A stretch of DNA of 29,711 nt. It comes from CAYZDV01 sp964477275 (GTDB taxonomy: Bacteria; Acidobacteriota; Aminicenantia; Aminicenantales; Aminicenantaceae). The stretch spans positions 1-29,711 of the forward strand of contig CAYZDV010000008.1 in NCBI GenBank assembly GCA_964477275.1, read 5' to 3'. The notes under the pieces were generated by a model. It had not been told where the DNA came from. It saw nothing but the letters and a program-made list of their open reading frames with translations, and did not search any database. Positions within the stretch are counted from its first letter, which is position 1; every line of letters starts with the position of its first letter. Made by a program: the position numbers and the translations under genes. Below are positions 24,412-29,711 of the stretch, one piece after another.

Positions 24412-24857
24412 GGCTCAAACATTCTCTTTTCACCCGACGGCAGTTTCTCAACGGCCTCCTCGGAGGCTGGCTGGGCGCTCTGCTAACATCCTTCCTCTAC
24501 CCTGTGGTGAAGTTCATTTTCCCCCCGGGGAAGGAGCCGGACCAGGTGACCCTTCCCTATTCGGAATTCAGGGATATGAGTCCCAATTCCGTGAAGAATT
24601 TTGTCTGGGGAACAAAGCCGGGCATCCTGAAAAGGAACGACGACGGCTCTTACACGGCCTTCGTCGCCGTCTGCACCCACCTGGACTGCAACGTGAGCTA
24701 TCTCTCCGAGCAAAGAAAATTCTTCTGCGCCTGCCACGATGGCTGGTATGATGAGGAAGGGATAAACATCGGAGGGCCTCCTCCCAGTCCCCTCCGCCGG
24801 CTGGTGGTCGGCATCGAGGGCGAGGACCTGATTATCAAAAGAGAAGGTCTGCAATGA
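24408..24857 (+). CDS. Rieske [2Fe-2S] protein of a cytochrome bc/b6f-type complex
   Basis: The membrane-anchored Rieske protein has 149 residues. An N-terminal twin-arginine-like TRRQFLNG (R10, R11) precedes a single TM (about 16-34). The cluster-binding boxes are CTHLDC (box I) and CACHDGWYD (box II), each with the Cys and His ligands and the disulfide Cys. Compared with the usual CTHLGC and CPCHGS, G is replaced by D in both boxes next to the ligands, which may shift the redox potential. The ATG at 24408 overlaps the sdhB stop, and its stop overlaps the cytochrome b start (ATGA). It should accept an electron from quinol at the cytochrome b subunit; its onward acceptor is not encoded nearby. 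Confidence 0.93.
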   Translation: MRLKHSLFTRRQFLNGLLGGWLGALLTSFLYPVVKFIFPPGKEPDQVTLPYSEFRDMSPNSVKNFVWGTKPGILKRNDDGSYTAFVAVCTHLDCNVSYLSEQRKFFCACHDGWYDEEGINIGGPPPSPLRRLVVGIEGEDLIIKREGLQ

Positions 24858-25930
24858 GATTCGAGGAGAGGATGAGCACATGGAAAGGCTGGCTTGAGGA
24901 GCGCTTCGGTCTTCGCGCCATCCTGGAGTTCCTGAAAAAAAAGGCAGTGCCCCAGCACAGGCATACCCTCTGGTATTACACGGGGAGCGCCATCCTCCTC
25001 TTCTTCGCTATCCAGGTCCTCACCGGATTTCTGCTCATCTTCTACTACAAGCCGACTCTCGAAGAGGCCAACCAGAGCGTGGCCCGGATCATGACCGAAG
25101 TCCCTCTCGGCTGGATCATCCGTTCTGTCCACAGCTGGGCGGCCTCCTTCATGATAGCTTTTGTTTTTATTCATCTTCTCTCCATCTGGATCATCAAGGC
25201 TTACCGGAGACCCCGGGAGCTGACCTGGATGAGCGGAATTTGTCTTCTCTTTGTCACCCTCGCGTTCGGTTTTACCGGTTATCTTCTTCCCTGGGATGAC
25301 CTTTCTCTCTCGGCCACAAAAGTCGGCACAGAGATTCCCCGGGGCATCCCGGTGGTGGGCGCCTGGCTGACCAGGCTGCTCCGGGGAGGCGAGGATGTCA
25401 CCGCGGATACGCTGACCCGCTTCTTTGGCTTCCACGTCTGCATCCTTCCTGTTTTCATTTTTCTCCTCCTCGCCCTTCATGTCTACCTCATCCAGAAACA
25501 TGGGATGAGCATTCCGCTTTCCCTGGAGGTTCAGAAGGAGAAGGTGCGGGAGCTTCCTTTCTGGCCCAACTTCCTCTTCCGGGAATTGGTCGTCTGGCTT
25601 GTGCTTGTCGGCCTTCTCGTCACCATCGCCCTCTTTTTCCCCCCTTCGCTGGATAAGGCGGCGGATTTGATGGCCCCTGCGCCTGAAGGCATCAAGCCCG
25701 AATGGTACTTCCTGTTCCTTTTTCAGACGCTGAAGATTTTCCCGGCCAGGATTTTTTTCGTCAACGGGGAGACCGTGGCCGTGCTTCTGTTTCTCCTGGG
25801 CGCCATTTTCTTCTTCTTCCTCCCTCTGATTGATAACCGGCCTGCTCAAACAAAGGGCAAAGCCATCACCGCTCTTGCCTGGGTGTTCATCGCCTACGCG
25901 GTGGCCATGACCGTCTGGAGTCTGCTGTGA
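24854..25930 (+). CDS. Cytochrome b subunit, b6-type, fused with subunit IV-like half
   Basis: This 358-residue cytochrome b has bis-His ligands H93/H107 (helix B) and H194/H209 (helix D). The 15-residue helix D spacing and the order RSVHSWAASFM after IMTEVPLGWIIR are those of cytochrome b6 rather than mitochondrial cytochrome b (14). The C-terminal half carries the quinol-site PEWY (282-285) and three further TM helices, so b6 and subunit IV are fused in one chain. The cysteine that binds heme c(n) in plant and cyanobacterial b6 is a tyrosine here (Y42). Together with the Rieske protein it would oxidise quinol and move protons. It ends overlapping the next small gene. Confidence 0.93.
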   Translation: MRFEERMSTWKGWLEERFGLRAILEFLKKKAVPQHRHTLWYYTGSAILLFFAIQVLTGFLLIFYYKPTLEEANQSVARIMTEVPLGWIIRSVHSWAASFMIAFVFIHLLSIWIIKAYRRPRELTWMSGICLLFVTLAFGFTGYLLPWDDLSLSATKVGTEIPRGIPVVGAWLTRLLRGGEDVTADTLTRFFGFHVCILPVFIFLLLALHVYLIQKHGMSIPLSLEVQKEKVRELPFWPNFLFRELVVWLVLVGLLVTIALFFPPSLDKAADLMAPAPEGIKPEWYFLFLFQTLKIFPARIFFVNGETVAVLLFLLGAIFFFFLPLIDNRPAQTKGKAITALAWVFIAYAVAMTVWSLL

Positions 25931-26226
25931 TGATAAGAACGGCTGCGGTCTTTTTCCTGCTTGCCATCTTTTTCTGCGCGTATTCTCTCCCTGCGTTTGT
26001 CGACGCTCAGGAAGTTCAGGAGGCCAGAGAAGAAGCGTCCCCGCAGGCAAACGCTCAGGAAAAAATCGTCCCTTCCCCTCAGAGCGTGAAAGAAGCGACC
26101 GGCATCTATGTCTTTGTGGGCTGGATGTGGCTGGCCATCCTCGTCCTGATTTATGTTTTCAGGCTGAAGATTAAGGAGGCCGACCGCCTCCACCAGATCC
26201 AGTATTTTTCCTCCAGGAAAGACTGA
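25930..26226 (+). CDS. Small CcmD-like single-pass membrane protein
   Basis: This product of about 98 residues has an N-terminal signal or TM (TAAVFFLLAIFFCAYSLPAFVDA), a 40-residue polar, Glu/Gln/Ala-rich periplasmic stretch, and a second TM (IYVFVGWMWLAILVLIYVFRL). A charged cytoplasmic tail (KIKEADRLHQIQYFSSRKD) follows. The second TM plus tail resembles CcmD-type proteins, which assist heme delivery in cytochrome c maturation, but no ccm gene or CXXCH-containing protein is nearby. It may instead be a small subunit of the Rieske/cytochrome b complex, judged by its position as last gene of the operon. Start ATG 25930 overlaps the cytochrome b stop; GTG 25927 is possible. Confidence 0.7.
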   Translation: MIRTAAVFFLLAIFFCAYSLPAFVDAQEVQEAREEASPQANAQEKIVPSPQSVKEATGIYVFVGWMWLAILVLIYVFRLKIKEADRLHQIQYFSSRKD

Positions 26227-26347
26227 TTCCTCCCTCTTGTATAAGCAATAACATGGTTCCCTTCCATCCCGAGCGAGCTTAAAGCCCGTCCGGGCCGGAC
26301 ACAGCCCATCGTTCCCTGATTTTTCAAAGATTTCAGCATCGGATTCC

Positions 26348-26390
26348 CGCCGGGTGCGAAAAATTTTGTTTCTCCGGCGTCTTCTTTTTT
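26348..26390 (+). terminator. Possible terminator after the respiratory operon
   Basis: CGCCGG (26348-26353) and CCGGCG (26374-26379) form a 6-bp GC stem with a 20-nt loop, followed by TCTTCTTTTTT. The T-rich tail and position after the operon are suggestive, but the long loop makes it a weak hairpin. A 10-bp tandem repeat (TTTGAATCTC twice, 26388-26407) follows directly. Confidence 0.35.
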
Positions 26391-26414
26391 GAATCTCTTT
26401 GAATCTCGAGGGCC

Positions 26415-27167
26415 ATGGTGATGAAAATAGGCAAGTACCCCCAGGGGACGGATGGCCACAGACGGAGGCTCAGGGAAAAGTTCCTGAAGGCCGGGCTGAG
26501 AGGCTTCCTGGACTATGAAATCATCGAGCTTCTCCTGACCCTGGGAACGCCGCGGAGGGATTGTAAACTTCAGGCCAGGGAAGCGGTGAGCAGGTTCCGG
26601 ACGCTGAGAGGCGTTCTGGAGGCATCGCCGGATGAGCTGCAGAAGATCAAAGGGATCGGGCCCCATAACATGTTCGGGCTGAAGTTGATTCAGGAGGTCT
26701 CGCGGCGCTTCCTCAGGGATAGGATGATGAGCAAACCCTACTGTCACAGCTCGAAGGAAGTTTTTGATTACCTTTACCATGCCCTGCGGGATGTGAAAAA
26801 GGAAAAGTTCAAGGTGCTCTTCCTCGGCCCCAAAAACCAGATCATGGAAGAGAAGACTGTTTTCGAGGGCACGGTGGACACCAGCGTTGTCTATCCCCGT
26901 GAGATCGTCAAGGAGGCGTTGAAGTGCAACGCCTCATCCCTGATTTTCGTTCATAACCATCCTTCGGGAGATCCCCAGCCCTCGATGAGCGACAGAGGAA
27001 TCACCAGGGACCTTGTCTTTGCGGCCAACATCATGCAGCTTCGGGTCCTCGACCACATCATCATCGGCAACAACTGCTACTTCAGCTTTGCCGATGAAGG
27101 CCTGATCGAAGACTACGATAAAATGTTTGAGGAAATGAGCGTCAGAAACCAGGGACCGGGGGAATAG
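26415..27167 (+). CDS. radC: RadC-family JAB1/MPN-domain protein
   Basis: This 250-residue RadC-family protein has an N-terminal helix-hairpin-helix segment (DELQKIKGIGPHNMFGLKLIQEVSRR, about 73-98) and a C-terminal JAB1/MPN metalloprotease-like domain with the JAMM signature H180-N-H182-PSGDPQPSMS-D193. The family is named for DNA repair but that role is doubtful in E. coli; members are linked to natural competence and mobile elements. The first 25 residues (GHRRRLREKF) are typical of the UPF0758 start. No strong ribosome site is seen at the ATG; a second ATG at 26421 is an alternative. It stands alone between the respiratory operon and the formate-THF ligase gene. Confidence 0.92.
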   Translation: MVMKIGKYPQGTDGHRRRLREKFLKAGLRGFLDYEIIELLLTLGTPRRDCKLQAREAVSRFRTLRGVLEASPDELQKIKGIGPHNMFGLKLIQEVSRRFLRDRMMSKPYCHSSKEVFDYLYHALRDVKKEKFKVLFLGPKNQIMEEKTVFEGTVDTSVVYPREIVKEALKCNASSLIFVHNHPSGDPQPSMSDRGITRDLVFAANIMQLRVLDHIIIGNNCYFSFADEGLIEDYDKMFEEMSVRNQGPGE

Positions 27168-27169
27168 GG

Positions 27170-27197
27170 TTGTAAAATCTTCGCTTCGCTGTATACT
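27170..27197 (+). promoter_or_regulatory. Sigma70-type promoter of the formate-THF ligase gene
   Basis: TTGTAA (27170-27175) and TATACT (27192-27197) are 16 bases apart in the 48-bp gap after radC. Transcription would start near 27204, giving a very short leader with the ribosome site GAGGAGGGG before the ATG at 27216. Confidence 0.5.
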
Positions 27198-27215
27198 CTG
27201 AGTGAGGAGGGGAGC

Positions 27216-28889
27216 ATGAAGAGTGATATGGAAATCGCCTCCCGGGTGAGGATAAGGCCGATCGCGGAGGTCGCAGCGAAACTGGGTATCGGGGAAGATT
27301 TCATCGAGAACTTCGGAAACTCCAAAGCGAAGGTATCGCTGGATATTTTCGAGAAACTCAAAGGCCGCAAGGGAAAACTGGTCATGGTCACCGCCATGAC
27401 TCCCACCCCTGCCGGCGAAGGCAAGACCACCATTTCGATCGGTCTGGCCGATGCGTTGAGCCTCAGTGGGAAAAAAGCAGCGGTAGCCCTGAGAGAACCA
27501 TCGATGGGACCGGTTTTCGGGATGAAGGGCGGGGCCACCGGCGGCGGGTATGCCCAGGTCATGCCCAGAGATGAGATCAACCTCCATTTCACCGGCGACA
27601 TCCACGCCGTCACCGCGGCTCATAACCTGCTGGCGGCCATGGTGGATAACCGCCTCCATTTTGACGGTGCCTGCGGCCTGCTCGACTGCCGCCAGGTGAC
27701 CTGGAAGCGTGTTATGGACATGGATGACCGCGTGTTGAGGGAAGTGGTTGTGGGGATCGGCGGTCCTCTGCGGGGGATCGCCCGGGAGACCGGGTTTGAT
27801 ATCACCGCGGCCTCGGAGGTCATGGCCATCCTCTGTCTGGCAGAAAATATCCGGGACCTCAAGGAGAGGCTGGCCAGCATTTTCATTGGCTATTCGCCCG
27901 ATAAGCGTCCTGTCTTTGCCCGGGACTTGAAGGCTGAAGGAGCGATGGCCGCTCTGCTCAGGGATGCCCTCAAGCCCAACCTCGTCCAGACCCTGGAAGG
28001 GACGCCGGCGCTCGTCCACGGCGGGCCGTTTGCCAACATCGCCCACGGCACAAACTCCATCATCGCCGCCCGCCTGGCTCTCGGCCTGGCCGATGTGGTG
28101 GTGACCGAGACAGGGTTCGGGTCAGACCTGGGAGCAGAGAAGTTCTTCCACATCGTTGTCCGCACCGGAAAGGTCCCGCCGCCCGATGTCTGTGTCCTGG
28201 TGGCGACTCTCAGAGCCCTGAAGCTCCACGGCGGCGTCAGGCTGGAGAGCGTCAATGAGGAAAACCTCGAAGCGGTGGAGAAGGGTTTCGCGAACCTCCA
28301 GAAGCACATCGAGAACCTGCGTCTCTTCGGGGTGCCTTTCGTCGTCACCCTGAACAGATTCCCTTCAGACACGGAGGCGGAAATCGCCATGGTCCTGGAT
28401 CTCTGCCGCAGGGAAAAAGCGCGCGTGGCCCTCAGTGAGGTCTATGCCAGAGGCGGCAAGGGGGGATTGGAGCTGGCAGAGGAAGTCCTGAAGGCCATGA
28501 GCGAGGACCACAGCCGCTTTGCGTTCCTTTACCCCCTGGAGATGCCCCTCCTGGAAAAACTTGAAACCATTGCCCGCAAGGTCTATGGTGCCTCGGCGGT
28601 GGCCATGGAGGGAAAAACGCGGCGGAAGATCCTCTCCATCGAAAAAGAAGGGTTCGGGAACCTCCCTGTCTGCATCGCCAAGACCCAGTATTCCCTTTCC
28701 AGCGATGATGAGCTGCTGGGAAGACCCAGGGATTTTACCCTGATCGTGACCGATGCCTCTCTCAGCTCAGGCGCGGGGTTTGTCGTGGTTTACTGCGGCG
28801 ACATCATGACCATGCCCGGCCTGCCCAAAGTCCCCGCGGCCGAGAGAATGGACATCACCGAAGAGGGGAAGATAGTCGGCCTGTCTTGA
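27216..28889 (+). CDS. fhs: Formate-tetrahydrofolate ligase
   Basis: The enzyme makes 10-formyl-tetrahydrofolate from formate, ATP and THF, feeding purine synthesis or the methyl branch of the Wood-Ljungdahl pathway. The 557-residue protein has the P-loop-like MTPTPAGEGKTT (about 61-72), ALREPSMGPVFGMKGGATGGGYAQVMP, the substrate region INLHFTGDIHAVTAAHNLL, ANIAHGTNSI and TETGFGSDLGAEKF. The C terminus SLSSGAGFVVVYCGDIMTMPGLPKVPAAERMDI is also typical. A strong Shine-Dalgarno supports the start at 27216. No other folate or acetyl-CoA pathway genes flank it, so its pathway role is open. The end is 37 bp from the oppositely oriented hepT. Confidence 0.97.
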   Translation: MKSDMEIASRVRIRPIAEVAAKLGIGEDFIENFGNSKAKVSLDIFEKLKGRKGKLVMVTAMTPTPAGEGKTTISIGLADALSLSGKKAAVALREPSMGPVFGMKGGATGGGYAQVMPRDEINLHFTGDIHAVTAAHNLLAAMVDNRLHFDGACGLLDCRQVTWKRVMDMDDRVLREVVVGIGGPLRGIARETGFDITAASEVMAILCLAENIRDLKERLASIFIGYSPDKRPVFARDLKAEGAMAALLRDALKPNLVQTLEGTPALVHGGPFANIAHGTNSIIAARLALGLADVVVTETGFGSDLGAEKFFHIVVRTGKVPPPDVCVLVATLRALKLHGGVRLESVNEENLEAVEKGFANLQKHIENLRLFGVPFVVTLNRFPSDTEAEIAMVLDLCRREKARVALSEVYARGGKGGLELAEEVLKAMSEDHSRFAFLYPLEMPLLEKLETIARKVYGASAVAMEGKTRRKILSIEKEGFGNLPVCIAKTQYSLSSDDELLGRPRDFTLIVTDASLSSGAGFVVVYCGDIMTMPGLPKVPAAERMDITEEGKIVGLS

Positions 28890-28925
28890 GCAAAATAGGT
28901 GGAAGAAAGACATGAAAGAAACTGG

Positions 28926-29354
28926 CTATAATTTGTGCTTATCCAAGAAATTATCAACCTGGCGGATATATTCTTTAAAATCAGATAGAGCAATTGGCAG
29001 CACTTTATAAACTTTTTCATCGTCAATATCCATATATTCATGGACGAGGATATTCCTCATTCCGCCCGAACCTTTTAATCTGTTCGCCAGCTCAGCTGTC
29101 AACATTCCCGCCTCCGAAGCTCTGATAAAGGATGAAGCATAATCTTCAGCCGGTCGCTGCCCCATTTCCACAACAATATGATTGTTAATATCGGAAGCAC
29201 AATCTACGATCAATTGAATCAATCTCTCGGCTGAAGCTTTCAGATAAAAATCAGAGAGATACGCCTCCCGGGTATGCTCGGCAATAGGCTTTAATTTGCC
29301 AAGGTACATGATCATGCGTGATAATTTCCTTCGAATTAAATCGGCCTCAATCAC
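28926..29354 (-). CDS. hepT: HepT-family RNase toxin (DUF86)
   Basis: This 142-residue HepT/DUF86 all-helical protein is the toxin of the HepT/MntA (type VII) toxin-antitoxin family. It carries the RX4HXY motif as R100-NILV-H105-E-Y107 in GGMRNILVHEYMDID; in characterised members the Arg and His form the RNase site and the Tyr is AMPylated by MntA. The rest fits the family, for example LQLIVDCASDINNHIV-like LIQLIVDCASDINNHIV near 45. It starts with GTG 3 bp after the mntA stop, so the pair is co-transcribed with the antitoxin first. Sequence here is clearly more AT-rich than the neighbouring genes. Confidence 0.9.
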   Translation of the reverse strand: MIEADLIRRKLSRMIMYLGKLKPIAEHTREAYLSDFYLKASAERLIQLIVDCASDINNHIVVEMGQRPAEDYASSFIRASEAGMLTAELANRLKGSGGMRNILVHEYMDIDDEKVYKVLPIALSDFKEYIRQVDNFLDKHKL

Positions 29355-29357
29355 GGT

Positions 29358-29711
29358 TCACCCCTTTTCAACAGCATGTTTGATATAGAGTTTTTCCAGG
29401 GCCCTGAATTTTTTTGAGTCCATATACCTGGCAATGGATTGGATTCTGAAACTGGCAAAAAGTCCCTTCCTTTTTTCGTACAGAGGCTTGCCGAGTAAGG
29501 CGATACGGTAGCTGATCATGGGTTCTGCTCCGTTGAGAAAGACCGGGTCAAATTTGTCACCAAAAATGCCGCCAAAATCTTTCAAAATATCAAAATATTT
29601 ATCTGAATCGACTTTCTCGGAGCTCAAAATGCCGATATCCATGTCACTCTGAGAGGTCGCAGTTCCTGTTGCATGGGAGCCGTGCAATATCAGGAGGTTA
29701 ATCCTGTGCTT
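29358..29711 (-). CDS. mntA: MntA-family nucleotidyltransferase antitoxin, 5' end outside window
   Basis: The visible 117 codons stay open to the right edge and the true start lies beyond it; the visible part begins KHRINLLILHGSHATG. The minimal-nucleotidyltransferase signature GSX10DXD is complete: G11-S12, then ten residues, then D23-M-D25 (numbering from the edge), followed by the domain body KYFDILKDFGGIFGDKFDPVFLNGAEPMISYRIALLGKPLYEKR. MntA antitoxins transfer AMP to the HepT tyrosine and silence the toxin. The next gene downstream is hepT, 3 bp away. A TTG near the HGS motif would be an internal codon, not the start. Confidence 0.9.
   Translation of the reverse strand, partial: KHRINLLILHGSHATGTATSQSDMDIGILSSEKVDSDKYFDILKDFGGIFGDKFDPVFLNGAEPMISYRIALLGKPLYEKRKGLFASFRIQSIARYMDSKKFRALEKLYIKHAVEKG

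Noticed and set aside
24698..26050. 450-codon open frame on the minus strand
   Set aside because: It is antisense to the Rieske and cytochrome b genes. The product is repetitive Glu/Lys/Arg/Gly-rich sequence without domain motifs.
26934..28046. 370-codon open frame on the minus strand
   Set aside because: It is antisense to radC and the formate-THF ligase gene and has no recognisable domain.

Overview
The window reads as part of a Gram-negative bacterial chromosome. It encodes TolC-family channels, RND and MacAB tripartite pumps, an outer-membrane barrel, a lipoprotein adaptor and a membrane-anchored Rieske protein. GC content looks moderate (about 50-55% by eye). Gene content and style (CarD, an Hfq-like Sm protein, a one-anchor complex II next to a Rieske/cytochrome b pair, formate-THF ligase) fit an anaerobic or microaerophilic Acidobacteriota-like organism such as Aminicenantia. 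That placement is an inference, because the window has no rRNA or other decisive marker.

Layout. (1) 1-2250, plus strand: CarD regulator, CNNM/CorC-type membrane protein, SmpB. (2) 2230-3606, minus strand: an Hfq-like gene and pdxA behind a clear sigma70-type promoter; pdxA and smpB overlap tail to tail. (3) 3808-16352, minus strand: a long envelope-stress and efflux block in transcription order ECF sigma factor, zinc-finger anti-sigma factor, Spy/CpxP-like protein, MacA-like adaptor, MacB-type ATPase, MacB-type permease, TolC channel, a 440-bp gap with a large inverted repeat, then a CzcC/CzcB/CzcA-like RND pump. (4) 16571-16942, minus strand: a small secreted beta-rich protein. Its upstream region carries the same ECF-type promoter (CGGAAGAT-N14-CGTCTAAA) as the sigma gene, which suggests one regulon. 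(5) 17139-21540, plus strand: a near-consensus sigma54 promoter followed by a 55-codon secreted leader ORF, an outer-membrane barrel, an OB-like periplasmic protein, a sensor histidine kinase and an NtrC-type sigma54 activator, joined by short overlaps. The end of the leader ORF contains a four-segment set of mutually exclusive hairpins that can hide or expose the Shine-Dalgarno of the barrel gene. (6) 21623-26226, plus strand: sdhC, sdhA, sdhB, Rieske, cytochrome b (b6-type heme spacing) and a small CcmD-like membrane protein in one tight operon. (7) 26415-28889, plus strand: radC and formate-tetrahydrofolate ligase. (8) 28926-29711, minus strand: an AT-richer HepT/MntA toxin-antitoxin pair; mntA runs off the right edge.

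The parts most worth following up are the sigma54/leader/barrel/two-component operon with its attenuator-like structure, the matched pair of ECF promoters flanking the efflux block, and the combined complex II plus b6-type quinol-oxidising operon. No tRNA, rRNA, CRISPR array, insertion sequence or phage gene was seen.
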